Positions 21,478 to 29,375 of a DNA stretch of 41,732 bases are shown here, piece after piece (the stretch's first letter is position 1; each line of letters begins with the position of its first letter). Both the position numbers and the translations under genes were made by a program. Where the stretch lies: positions 1-41,732 of IMG/VR virus record IMGVR_UViG_3300017963_000425, one strand, 5' to 3'. The notes beneath the pieces were generated by a model that was given only the letters and a program-made list of their open reading frames with translations, was not told where the DNA came from and did no database searches. The DNA comes from a virus.

Positions 21478-22745
21478 TCATTGCATTGATAGGGCAGGAC
21501 GTGGAGAACGTCATCCGTCTCTGCTTAGATAGTATTAAATCTGTAGCGGACTATATAGTCTTTGTTGATGGTGGCAGTAAAGATGATACAATGTATATCC
21601 TTCAGCAAGAATATCCGCAAGTTCATATTATAGAACAAAGATACGAGCATGAGAATAAAGGGGCGAACGGAAAAGCGAGGAATGTCTATCTTGAATATGT
21701 GAAGAAACATTTCGATGGCGAATGGTGTCTTGTCTTGGATCCTGACGAATGCGTTGACCAGCCAGACATCCTGCGTAAGTTCTTAGATGATATTGAGAAA
21801 AGAGAAGATATAAAAGGAAGACAATTGATGTTCAATCCGAGAATGGAACACTTCATTTATTCATTAAGATATATTGATGCTACACAAGAGAAACATTTCT
21901 GTCCGTGCCGATTATTCACTATACACAACCATCTCTATTATGAAGAAGTCGAACATCCTGTTCTTCATTCTCACATTCCTATTCTAAACGTCAATCTTGA
22001 AGGTTTCACTATCTTTCATTTTGCGTATGCGAAAGCAATGTTCGAACTTAAGAAGAAGTATCTCAACCATCTCGAGAAATCTAACATACACGAACCAGAG
22101 TTCTTAGACTGGTGGTATCATGCACATCTGCTTGGCGAGTATCCAATAAAGGCAGTAAATATTGATGCTCTGCCGAAAGTCATCAAAGAACATTTCATAA
22201 TCAACGACGACTACCTCTATTTCAGAAACAGAGGTATGATTGAAGAAAAGCATTGGATGGATGCTCACCATTGGAATAAATTTTTCCAGCCAAAGAAAGC
22301 ACTCGTCTGTGGTTGTGGGATGGGACAACGAGTTTATACATTAAGAGCAATGGGTGTGCAAGCGTTCGGTTTCGATATTAACAAGTATGCGATAGAAAGA
22401 ACTAACTGCAAGGATATTGACAAGTATATTAAGGTTGATGACATTACCAAGATTGAACATTTCCAGGATGATCATTTCGACCTTGTTGTATGCTATGACG
22501 TTCTTGAACATTTAGATCCTGATAGCTTATCTATAGCTCTTGAGAAAATCTATAAAGTTGGGAAGGAAAACTTTTTGTTTTCTATCCCCTTTATAGGCGA
22601 TCCTAACCTTGACGCAGATCCTACTCATAAGATAAAACAAACAAAACAATGGTGGATAGAACAGATACAGAAGGCAGGTTTCCAGTTAAGATTGCCACCG
22701 AAGCATTTCTTATACAAACACCAAATAATATTAGCGAAAAAATGA
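21459..22745 (+). CDS. GT-A glycosyltransferase fused to SAM methyltransferase
   Basis: 428 residues. Residues 1-230 are a family-2 glycosyltransferase: DYIVFVDGGSKDDTM and the metal-binding DPDECVDQPD motif. Residues 275-428 are a class I methyltransferase: CGCGMGQRVYTL (SAM loop), GFDINKYAIERT, and FDLVVCYDVLEHLDP, then SIPF. One polypeptide could thus add a sugar and methylate the same or a neighbouring sugar, typical of surface glycan capping. It overlaps the preceding small gene by 19 bases. The acceptor is unknown. Confidence 0.83.
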   Translation: MVGKKLIIALIGQDVENVIRLCLDSIKSVADYIVFVDGGSKDDTMYILQQEYPQVHIIEQRYEHENKGANGKARNVYLEYVKKHFDGEWCLVLDPDECVDQPDILRKFLDDIEKREDIKGRQLMFNPRMEHFIYSLRYIDATQEKHFCPCRLFTIHNHLYYEEVEHPVLHSHIPILNVNLEGFTIFHFAYAKAMFELKKKYLNHLEKSNIHEPEFLDWWYHAHLLGEYPIKAVNIDALPKVIKEHFIINDDYLYFRNRGMIEEKHWMDAHHWNKFFQPKKALVCGCGMGQRVYTLRAMGVQAFGFDINKYAIERTNCKDIDKYIKVDDITKIEHFQDDHFDLVVCYDVLEHLDPDSLSIALEKIYKVGKENFLFSIPFIGDPNLDADPTHKIKQTKQWWIEQIQKAGFQLRLPPKHFLYKHQIILAKK

Positions 22746-22891
22746 TAAAAAAAATAGCGAGGGAAGTTGAAGAATGGGCAGGAACATTATTATTAGTAGT
22801 TTTTGCATTACTTGTAATTGTAATATTTTTTCCAGTTGCATTCTTCATGCAGAAAAATGATATTAGGAGAACAACAAATCGGAAGGCCTGA
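22742..22891 (+). CDS. 49-residue single-pass membrane peptide
   Basis: ATG 22742 overlaps the previous stop (ATGA). A short charged N-terminus precedes one transmembrane helix (residues about 14-34, LLLVVFALLVIVIFF) and a basic tail. It may anchor the glycan enzymes at the membrane. It overlaps the start of the next glycosyltransferase by 35 bases. Confidence 0.5.
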   Translation: MIKKIAREVEEWAGTLLLVVFALLVIVIFFPVAFFMQKNDIRRTTNRKA

Positions 22892-23519
22892 AAAGTTTAA
22901 AGTGGCAATCTTAGTTCCAACAGTGCCAGGGAACGAAAATACATTGATGGATTGTCTTTGTCATATCATAACCAATAGTAAAAATTATGATTATGAGATC
23001 ATAGTTTATAAGAATAATTTTGAAGGATATACTCCTGCGATAAATAAATTAATAACACAAGCTTTTTCAATACCTGATATACAAGCTGTCTTCATGCTGA
23101 ACGATGACATCAATATCCAAGACGAAGAGTGGCTCAGTAAGTTTATAGAAGCAATAAAAGAAAATACAGGAGTTGTCTGTCCGTTATCTCATTGGAGAAA
23201 TGAACATTGTAGTATGGGTTTTTGTCTAATGCCTCGTCCAGTTCTTGAACAAATGAAAGCAGAAGAAGGCAACTATTTCGATGAAAGGTTTAAGATATTG
23301 AACTGGGATGATGTGGATATGAGTGTTCGTCTGCAAGAAGCTGGTTATGAACTTGTAAAGATTAATGACCATAATAAACCAAATAAACCAATGTTTCATC
23401 ACAAAGGTAGTCTCTCCACTAAAATGTACACTCCTGCGATGGTGGAAGAGATGAAACAAAATAAATTTAGGTTCAAAGAAAAATGGAAAGGTACTCGTTG
23501 GGAGAAAAAATGGAACTGA
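22857..23519 (+). CDS. GT-A glycosyltransferase (family 2)
   Basis: About 220 residues. FKVAILVPTVPGNEN is the usual first strand; VFMLNDDINIQDEEW contains the DxD-like metal site; NWDDVDMSVRLQEAGYELV is the conserved acidic and ED/WDD region. An HHKGSLS segment closes the site. The enzyme would transfer a sugar from a nucleotide sugar with inversion. The exact start is uncertain because no strong ribosome site is seen; a GTG near residue 16 is possible. Confidence 0.78.
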   Translation: MILGEQQIGRPEKFKVAILVPTVPGNENTLMDCLCHIITNSKNYDYEIIVYKNNFEGYTPAINKLITQAFSIPDIQAVFMLNDDINIQDEEWLSKFIEAIKENTGVVCPLSHWRNEHCSMGFCLMPRPVLEQMKAEEGNYFDERFKILNWDDVDMSVRLQEAGYELVKINDHNKPNKPMFHHKGSLSTKMYTPAMVEEMKQNKFRFKEKWKGTRWEKKWN

Positions 23520-24310
23520 AAGAATTATTTGCAAAGCATAAAGATAAGACATTTATCGTAGTCACACCTAATAAAGGGAACTGGGGCGATGAACTTATCC
23601 GGCAAGGTGCGAAAAAGTTATTGCGAGAACTTAATATTAAATATGAAGAATGGAGCCGTAGTGGTTTCGAGTTTGATCGTGGTGAAGATATAATTTTCTA
23701 TATACATGGTGTTGGTGGTTTTGGTCGCACATATCCTAATGTATTGAGCAAGGCAAAAGCAATCCGTAAGCATTATCCTAATAATCTTATAATCTATGGT
23801 CCTTCTACTGCAATGGTAGGAGAAGAACATCTCAAGCAAATGAAAGATGAAATGATAACTGATGATAAATTCATTCTTTTTGCAAGAGAAAGGACAACAT
23901 TCAATTACCTACGTCATAACTTTCCTGACCTTAACCTATACTTGGATGTTTGTCCTTCTCTTCATTTAATGAAAGAAGACCTTATCTCAAAAAATATTTC
24001 GCAAGACGAAATCAAGATACTTACTGCAATAATGGCGAGGGAAGATACTTTCGAGAAGCCAGAAACTGAACCTTCTCAGTTTTCTATCGCTGGATCTATG
24101 CGTTTTGATCCTGTAGATGCACGAGATTTCGCTGAGTTCATTAATTATCATTTATATTCAGGAATAATATATACTAATCGTTGTCATTCTGCAATCTTAG
24201 GAATGATATTAAATAAACCAGTATATATGTCTAATAATAATTATCATAAAAATAAATCTGTATGGGAGTATTGTCTTAAAGATAGAGGCGTGCAATGGAT
24301 AGGAAATTAA
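23510..24310 (+). CDS. Polysaccharide pyruvyl transferase-like protein
   Basis: 266 residues. It has the family layout: TPNKGNWGDELIRQGA at the N-terminus, a GVGGFGR turn, IIYGPST, ARERTT, and the C-terminal TNRCHSAILGMILNKPVYM with the catalytic-region His. Such enzymes attach pyruvate ketals to sugars or use PEP-related donors on surface polymers. A GGGAG site five bases before ATG 23510 supports the start. The gene overlaps the previous glycosyltransferase by 10 bases and the next methyltransferase by 16. Pyruvylation itself is inferred. Confidence 0.75.
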   Translation: MELKELFAKHKDKTFIVVTPNKGNWGDELIRQGAKKLLRELNIKYEEWSRSGFEFDRGEDIIFYIHGVGGFGRTYPNVLSKAKAIRKHYPNNLIIYGPSTAMVGEEHLKQMKDEMITDDKFILFARERTTFNYLRHNFPDLNLYLDVCPSLHLMKEDLISKNISQDEIKILTAIMAREDTFEKPETEPSQFSIAGSMRFDPVDARDFAEFINYHLYSGIIYTNRCHSAILGMILNKPVYMSNNNYHKNKSVWEYCLKDRGVQWIGN

Positions 24311-24768
24311 ATCTTGGGAGCGGTTTTCGGCCACGAAAACAAAATGAAGGCTGGATCAATATAGATATTGAAGAAGAATGTATGCCTGACATTGTGCGTG
24401 ATGTAAGGAAAGGTCTGCCTTTTGATGATAATAGTGTTGACTATGTTTATGCTTCGCACTTTATGGAACATTTTGAATGGGAAGATTTCATCTTCTTGAT
24501 GAGTGAGATATGGCGAGTATTGAAACCAGAAGCAACCTTCGAGATGATAATTCCTCACTATAAGCATGAGAATGCATTTGACATTGACCATAAGATAGTT
24601 ATCACGCCAAGAACTTTTCGAGTTTTCCAGCGAGGCTTGAAAGCTACAAGTTCATATAAACATTTCAACAATAATAAAGTTTACTTCAAAAAAGCAGAGA
24701 TATTTGATGATTTCGATGGAACGAGGGGCGAACCGCAACTATACTGCAAGTTCAAAGCAGACAAATAA
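24295..24768 (+). CDS. Class I SAM-dependent methyltransferase
   Basis: 157 residues, a compact single-domain enzyme. Motif I is LNLGSGFRPRKQ, motif II lies in GWINIDIEEE, and DYVYASHFMEHFEW and EIWRVLKPEATFEMIIPH are the later motifs, typical of small glycan or lipid methyltransferases located in polysaccharide gene clusters. It is short because it lacks a lid domain. It lies between the pyruvyl transferase-like gene and the SPASM enzyme. The target is unknown. Confidence 0.82.
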   Translation: MDRKLNLGSGFRPRKQNEGWINIDIEEECMPDIVRDVRKGLPFDDNSVDYVYASHFMEHFEWEDFIFLMSEIWRVLKPEATFEMIIPHYKHENAFDIDHKIVITPRTFRVFQRGLKATSSYKHFNNNKVYFKKAEIFDDFDGTRGEPQLYCKFKADK

Positions 24769-24770
24769 AA

Positions 24771-25808
24771 ATGGCAGAATTAAATAGTTTTAATCAGTTG
24801 AAAGTATTGCATTGGAAAGATAGGATAGAAAAGATTATAGATGGAGGTTTCCCTCCACCTGTCACAGTAGAGATAGATCCAAGCAATAATTGTAACCATA
24901 ACTGTCCGCATTGTTTCTATAAAGAGTTCAGGGAAGGAAAGAATAGACATCTGCCGAAGAAAACTTTATTTAATATTATAGAACAATTAATATTAGCTGG
25001 TGTTAAATCTATAACCTTTACTGGTGGTGGTGAACCTCTCGCTAACGCACACACAGTAAAAGCATTAGAAAAGTATTCAGAACATATAGATTTTGGTCTT
25101 GTCACGAATGGCGGTATGCTGAAAGGACACGAAAAGATTATAGTAAAGCATTGTAAGTATGTAAGGATAAGTCTTGATGCTGGTTGTGAATATGCACACA
25201 AGAAGATGCATTGCAGTGATGATTATGACAGAATCGTGGAGAGCATCACTACTCTCGCTAAGCTTAAGAAGGAACTCAAAAGCGAGATAGAAATTGGAGT
25301 TACCTTTCTACTTAATGAAAATAATGCGGATGAACTCGAGAAGTTCGTATTCGTTGCTTCAGGGACAGGCGCAGACTTTGCTTATATTCGGCCAGAAATT
25401 GGTTGGGAGAAAGAGTTTCCTAAAGACTTCATCCCAGAAGTCAAGAAGAATCTTAGAAGATGCAAAACATACGAAAGTAAGCGGTTCAAACTATACATAA
25501 ACATTCCTCGTATTAACCAAGTCGTGACGAAGGAAAAGACGTTCAAGCGTTGCCTTAGCACCCCTCTCATTTCAGTGATCGGTGCCGACGGCAATGTTTA
25601 TCTTTGTTGTCAATGGCGTGGCAGTCCTCTGCATGTCATTGGCAATATTTACAAACAAAAGTTTAAAGACTTATGGGGTGGAAAACGACACAGAGAGATC
25701 CTAAAATGGATAGATGTCAATAAATGTCCGCCCTGCCGGAACGGAATATATAACGAAATCTTTGAGAGGTGTATTATAAATGACGGACTCAGACAAAACT
25801 TTTTATGA
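24771..25808 (+). CDS. Radical SAM enzyme with SPASM-type C-terminus
   Basis: 345 residues. CNHNCPHC (41-48) is the CX3CX2C site; FTGGGEPLAN and VTNGGML are the following SAM-binding segments. The C-terminus has VYLCCQWRG, GNIYKQKFKDLWGG and NKCPPCRNGIYN, the SPASM/twitch region which binds an auxiliary cluster. Relatives modify peptides (RiPPs), alcohol groups or sugars. In this cluster a sugar or peptide substrate is equally possible. It begins two bases after the methyltransferase stop without a strong ribosome site. Confidence 0.83.
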   Translation: MAELNSFNQLKVLHWKDRIEKIIDGGFPPPVTVEIDPSNNCNHNCPHCFYKEFREGKNRHLPKKTLFNIIEQLILAGVKSITFTGGGEPLANAHTVKALEKYSEHIDFGLVTNGGMLKGHEKIIVKHCKYVRISLDAGCEYAHKKMHCSDDYDRIVESITTLAKLKKELKSEIEIGVTFLLNENNADELEKFVFVASGTGADFAYIRPEIGWEKEFPKDFIPEVKKNLRRCKTYESKRFKLYINIPRINQVVTKEKTFKRCLSTPLISVIGADGNVYLCCQWRGSPLHVIGNIYKQKFKDLWGGKRHREILKWIDVNKCPPCRNGIYNEIFERCIINDGLRQNFL

Positions 25809-26001
25809 GGGAACTTTAGAAGAAATTAGAACAAAGTATGTAATTATAGAAACGAACGAAAAGAAGATAATCTTAATTCCTTTGGATAGCATTTGTTCTA
25901 TGGAATTATTAGATTTTGAAAATACTACTTGGGTGAAAACACAAGATAAAAATCTTGACGAAAACATAGAAGATACAAAAGTAAAGGTGATTGTAAGATG
26001 A
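25780..26001 (+). CDS. 73-residue beta-rich protein, possibly Sm-like
   Basis: ATG 25780 follows GAGAGGTG inside the end of the SPASM gene and the stop overlaps the next start (ATGA). YEGTLEEIRTKYVIIET, followed by KIILIPLDSICSMELLDF, resembles the strand order of an Sm/LSm or Hfq-type barrel, but this is weak. It could equally be a small adaptor. No catalytic motif. Confidence 0.5.
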   Translation: MTDSDKTFYEGTLEEIRTKYVIIETNEKKIILIPLDSICSMELLDFENTTWVKTQDKNLDENIEDTKVKVIVR

Positions 26002-26843
26002 ACCACGAAATTGACGTTCTCGTCACAACAAAAGATAGACACAGCGAGATAGCTTTGATGGTGCAAAGTCTTAGGACGCAAACCTTCCAGAAATGGAATC
26101 TTATCATCTTGGATGATGCGAGCGGAACGCCAATCCAAGCTTGTGGTTTTCTTTCTATGCTATTGAACCAAGTTAAGCTCGAAGGACATAAAGTAAAACA
26201 TCTAAGGAACGAAATCTCGTATGGAGTATGTGCTGCGAGAAATACTTTGATAGATGCGCAACTTAATTGGAATAGTAGTGCTGACTTAATCTTGCGTGCT
26301 GATGATGACGTAATTTTTGAGCCTGACTATCTTGAACGCTTGATTAAAGTTATAGATTCTGGCTATGATCTCGCTTCTGGTATTGTCCCTATTTGCGGAC
26401 AACCTATCCCTGTGCGAAAGATAGATAAGATAATGCCAATTATAAACGAACATAAGCTTGACGAGAATGGAAATCTTACGCAATTAAATGATGATTGTGG
26501 CTACAAATATACAGAAGCTAAGGTCCTGCCCACACACCATTTCAGAACTAATTGTATGTATAAGAAAGAAGTCCACGAAAAAGTCAGACATCCAACAAAT
26601 CTTACGCCAGTAGGTTTTCGTGAAGAAGGCTTTTTTTCTATGAGAGCAATCTTGCTCGGCTACAAAATTGGAGTTGATACTGGTGCGGTTGCGTATCATG
26701 CAGTTTGCCAGAGCGGTGGTTGTCGTTATCCTAATTATGGTGAATGTGTCCAGACAGATGAGAAGACCTGGCGTGATTGGATCAAGGAAAAGTTCATTGA
26801 GCACGGTGACTTCATAGCTGATTATAATGGAAGAACTAAATAA
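25998..26843 (+). CDS. GT-A glycosyltransferase (family 2)
   Basis: 281 residues. IDVLVTTKDR is the first strand, LIILDDASG and GVCAARNTLID bind the nucleotide, and LILRADDDVIFEP provides the metal-binding acids. The FREEGFFSMRAILLGYKIG segment is the acceptor-side ED-like motif. A C-terminal Cys-rich loop (CQSGGCRYPNYGEC) is unusual for the family. It would transfer an activated sugar. The start overlaps the preceding small gene. Confidence 0.82.
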   Translation: MNHEIDVLVTTKDRHSEIALMVQSLRTQTFQKWNLIILDDASGTPIQACGFLSMLLNQVKLEGHKVKHLRNEISYGVCAARNTLIDAQLNWNSSADLILRADDDVIFEPDYLERLIKVIDSGYDLASGIVPICGQPIPVRKIDKIMPIINEHKLDENGNLTQLNDDCGYKYTEAKVLPTHHFRTNCMYKKEVHEKVRHPTNLTPVGFREEGFFSMRAILLGYKIGVDTGAVAYHAVCQSGGCRYPNYGECVQTDEKTWRDWIKEKFIEHGDFIADYNGRTK

Positions 26844-27234
26844 ATGTATTGTCACGACATGTAGAGAAAATGGAAAAATCTATGCCTACCTTGAAGGGAA
26901 ACCTTTATGTTACTGTCGTGCGCACAAGAATTTATTTTGGGAGTTCTTAGCGATATGGTATGATTCGCAAGGTTCTCTCGCTAACAATAAGAAAAGGTTG
27001 AAACATATATCTAATGTGAAAAAAAGAAGGAGAACTAAAAAATTCAATAAAAAGTTTTTCTTCAACAAATTTGAGAAGGTGAAAAAAAATGAAATTGAAC
27101 ATGATAGGGCCAAGTATCGGCGCAAGTGGATTCTGCAATCATATAAGACAGTTGGCTCTTGCACTGCAAGAGGAGGGCGTCGAACTAAGGCTGGACTCGC
27201 CAAAAAACGCTGGTTGGGAGATGCACGTGAGTGA
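26827..27234 (+). CDS. Cys-containing basic protein overlapping the next gene
   Basis: 135 residues from ATG 26827, which overlaps the previous gene by 17 bases. The first 60 residues have four Cys and a His (CIVTTC, CYCRAH), a likely zinc finger, followed by a very basic stretch (KKRRRTKKFNKK). The last 48 codons overlap the glycosyltransferase starting at 27089, an unusually long overlap, so the genuine product may be shorter or a frameshift may be present. Function unknown. Confidence 0.45.
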   Translation: MEELNKCIVTTCRENGKIYAYLEGKPLCYCRAHKNLFWEFLAIWYDSQGSLANNKKRLKHISNVKKRRRTKKFNKKFFFNKFEKVKKNEIEHDRAKYRRKWILQSYKTVGSCTARGGRRTKAGLAKKRWLGDARE

Positions 27235-28225
27235 TGCTGAATACTTAATGCATACTCGCCCTTTCGACCATGAGATGACATCTGTCTTGATAGGGCAACC
27301 CAATTTCTTACCTTTTGTCTGGGCAGAAAATCCGAAGCATACTATTGCTTTCGTGATATGGGAAGGGGATAGAGTTCCAGATTATTGGATACCACTACTT
27401 AAAGACAAAAGAACAAGTCAAGTTTGGGTGCCGAGCAATCATGTTAAGAACGCTATTGCTGAAACTACTGCTAATTATGCAGAAACTGCTGAAGAAGCAA
27501 CGGAAGATTGCTCTAAAATGATAGATAAGATCCATATTGTCCCTCACGGTGTTGATCTCTCGATATTTAATACCTCTGAGAGCCAAATAAGAGCCGATAC
27601 AGAGCCTTTCACTTTCATAGCTAACAAGGGTTGGTCACAAGGAATAAACGACAGGGGAGGCATACAATGGCTCCTGAAGGCCTACTGTGAAGAGTTTAAG
27701 CCAGAAGAAAACGTGCTTTTAAAGGTCAAGATTAATCCGGTATATAATAACCCTAACTGGAACTTAAATGATGAAATCATTAAATTAAATTTAAAGAAGC
27801 CACATGCTAATATCGCAGTCTCTACTGACCTTATTGAATTCAAGAAAATGAAAGACTTCTATAAAGGAGACGTTTTCGTAAGCTCAACAATGGCGGATGC
27901 TTTTGGTCTTCCTACAATGGAAGCAATGGCTTGCGGTCTCCCAGCAATACAAACTAACTTTGGTGGCCAGACAGATTTCGTGAATAATGAAAATGGCTGG
28001 CTCGTGGATTATGAACTGCAAGAAGTTAAACATGATCCAATGTATGAAGGAGTATCTTGGGCAAAACCTAATCTAAATGACTTGAAAAGAGTAATGCGAC
28101 AATGCTTTAATAACAAGGATCTTGTTGTGAAGAAAGCAGAACTTGCACACCAAGAAGCACAGAAATGGACGTGGCGAAACTCAGCAAAGAAAGCCATCTC
28201 TGCCCTCGATAAATTAAAAGAATAA
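27089..28225 (+). CDS. GT-B glycosyltransferase (GT4-like)
   Basis: 378 residues. GPSIGASGFCNHIRQLA is the N-terminal glycine loop; HIVPHGVDLSIFN closes the first domain; VFVSSTMADAFGLPTMEAMAC with two Glu and QTNFGGQTDFV is the nucleotide-sugar site, and a WTWRN helix ends the fold. It is of the retaining class. The GAAGGTG site 7 bases before ATG 27089 is good. It is the last gene of the rightward operon, ending just before the bidirectional terminator. Confidence 0.85.
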   Translation: MKLNMIGPSIGASGFCNHIRQLALALQEEGVELRLDSPKNAGWEMHVSDAEYLMHTRPFDHEMTSVLIGQPNFLPFVWAENPKHTIAFVIWEGDRVPDYWIPLLKDKRTSQVWVPSNHVKNAIAETTANYAETAEEATEDCSKMIDKIHIVPHGVDLSIFNTSESQIRADTEPFTFIANKGWSQGINDRGGIQWLLKAYCEEFKPEENVLLKVKINPVYNNPNWNLNDEIIKLNLKKPHANIAVSTDLIEFKKMKDFYKGDVFVSSTMADAFGLPTMEAMACGLPAIQTNFGGQTDFVNNENGWLVDYELQEVKHDPMYEGVSWAKPNLNDLKRVMRQCFNNKDLVVKKAELAHQEAQKWTWRNSAKKAISALDKLKE

Positions 28226-28230
28226 AAGAA

Positions 28231-28291
28231 AAACAATCTCAGGCCAACCTAATATTGGGGGTATTGGGTAGAAATAAACCCAAGATTGTTT
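28231..28291. terminator. Bidirectional terminator at the convergent junction
   Basis: Outer arms AAACAATCT (28231-28239) and AGATTGTTT (28283-28291) enclose a second hairpin TTGGGT/ACCCAA. A-rich and T-rich flanks on both sides allow use by the rightward glycan operon and the leftward tail and lysis operon. Confidence 0.75.
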
Positions 28292-28299
28292 TGTGAAAA

Positions 28300-28494
28300 T
28301 TATTTCCTTAATGCTTCTACTTTTCTTGCAATACCATAAGTTGTCAATGGTATGCCAAGAACTGCGGCGATTTGTTTAATTATCTCTGCCCATTGTCCCC
28401 AACCGAGTGCTTGTAATGCACCAGCAATACCAATACAAAGAGCACCATAAAATGTCATACTCTTCCAGAATGGTTTATTTTCTTTTTTTGCCAT
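28300..28494 (-). CDS. Small two-helix membrane protein, holin-like
   Basis: 64 residues with a basic N-terminus (MAKKENKPFWK) and two hydrophobic helices, FYGALCIGIAGALQAL and IAAVLGIPLTTYGIA, ending in a basic tail. Small proteins of this layout lie next to lysins in tailed viruses and are often holins, though sequence cannot prove it. A GGAGGATTG site precedes ATG 28494. It is the last gene of the leftward transcript, next to the terminator. Confidence 0.6.
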   Translation of the reverse strand: MAKKENKPFWKSMTFYGALCIGIAGALQALGWGQWAEIIKQIAAVLGIPLTTYGIARKVEALRK

Positions 28495-28512
28495 TTATAT
28501 CAATCCTCCAGA

Positions 28513-28716
28513 TTATTTAATAGATGATATGGTTATAAAACCATAAGTTAATAACGCACTTAATATGCCAAGAGCACCAGTTGCTATCCAGCGAAAGCGA
28601 GAATTAGATTCTACTTTCGCAACAAGACCTCGCTGGCCGTTACCGAAGACTGCCTGTTTGATCCATTTAACATCAGTATGTATCTCTGAAATCTTGTTCA
28701 AATCTTCTTGTCTCAT
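28513..28716 (-). CDS. Single-helix membrane protein, holin/XhlA-like
   Basis: 67 residues: an amphipathic acidic N-terminus with DVKWIKQAVFGNGQRGL, a typical motif of haemolysin XhlA-type phage proteins, then one C-terminal transmembrane helix (WIATGALGILSALLTYGF). It overlaps the transglutaminase-like gene by 4 bases. The two membrane proteins and the peptidase form a probable lysis module. Confidence 0.65.
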   Translation of the reverse strand: MRQEDLNKISEIHTDVKWIKQAVFGNGQRGLVAKVESNSRFRWIATGALGILSALLTYGFITISSIK

Positions 28717-29375
28717 TTCTTGAATGCCTCTCCTTTGTAACTTTTCACTTCATTCGTGGCGAACCAAATATTGCCATAATATTTATTCTTTCGGAGCGGA
28801 ATACCATTATAATAATATCTCCTGCAAACCGAAGGATAAAAACTACCTTCCATTGGGTAAAAGTCCATCTCTTCTTCCGTCAAATATAAAGCGTATGCGT
28901 GTCCTCCAGCATAAACGCCTCGAGAATCAAAGACGTCTCCTGCACAAACATAGCGTCTGTATCGTGGTATGCCCACCAAACCCCAAGCGTAGCAAATAAG
29001 TACAGCATATCCATCGCAATCATCCCTCCATGATTTAAAGATAGTGTAAGGATCTGCCCAGTATTCCGTGCGATTGAACCTGGCAGGATCCGAAACATAA
29101 GTTATCTTCTTAGTTATATGCTCAGCGATAATCTGTGCTTTAATGTCCATCTCTGTCTCTTCAGCAACAAGTTTCTCGAAGTATTCTTTCATCTCGGCTT
29201 TTTGTTTCGCTGTGACTTTGAATACATCACGGATGTCAATGTAACCTCTCTTTCTCGCATTATAACGAATGTGTCTCGTCTCATACTTTTTATCAATATA
29301 GTCTGTCATCTGGTCAGTAAAGTCCTTTCTACCAAAAAATAAATCTCTTAACTTTTTGCTCCATTTAAATCCCAT
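28713..29375 (-). CDS. Transglutaminase-like cysteine peptidase, possible lysin
   Basis: 220 residues. WRDDCDGYAVL (Cys120), GGHAYALYL (His159) and an acidic residue near 171-176 (EEMDFYPMEG) form the Cys-His-Asp/Glu arrangement of the transglutaminase-like fold. An N-terminal helical region of about 85 residues precedes it. Archaeal virus lysins of pseudomurein-containing methanogens are of this broad fold, but a tail-associated role is also possible. Its neighbours are the two holin-like proteins and a fibre protein. Not a classic bacterial endolysin. Confidence 0.7.
   Translation of the reverse strand: MGFKWSKKLRDLFFGRKDFTDQMTDYIDKKYETRHIRYNARKRGYIDIRDVFKVTAKQKAEMKEYFEKLVAEETEMDIKAQIIAEHITKKITYVSDPARFNRTEYWADPYTIFKSWRDDCDGYAVLICYAWGLVGIPRYRRYVCAGDVFDSRGVYAGGHAYALYLTEEEMDFYPMEGSFYPSVCRRYYYNGIPLRKNKYYGNIWFATNEVKSYKGEAFKK

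Noticed and set aside
28713-29375. Bacterial-type peptidoglycan endolysin
   Set aside because: No amidase, lysozyme, NlpC/P60 or cell-wall-binding repeats; the Cys-His-acid order is that of the transglutaminase-like fold.
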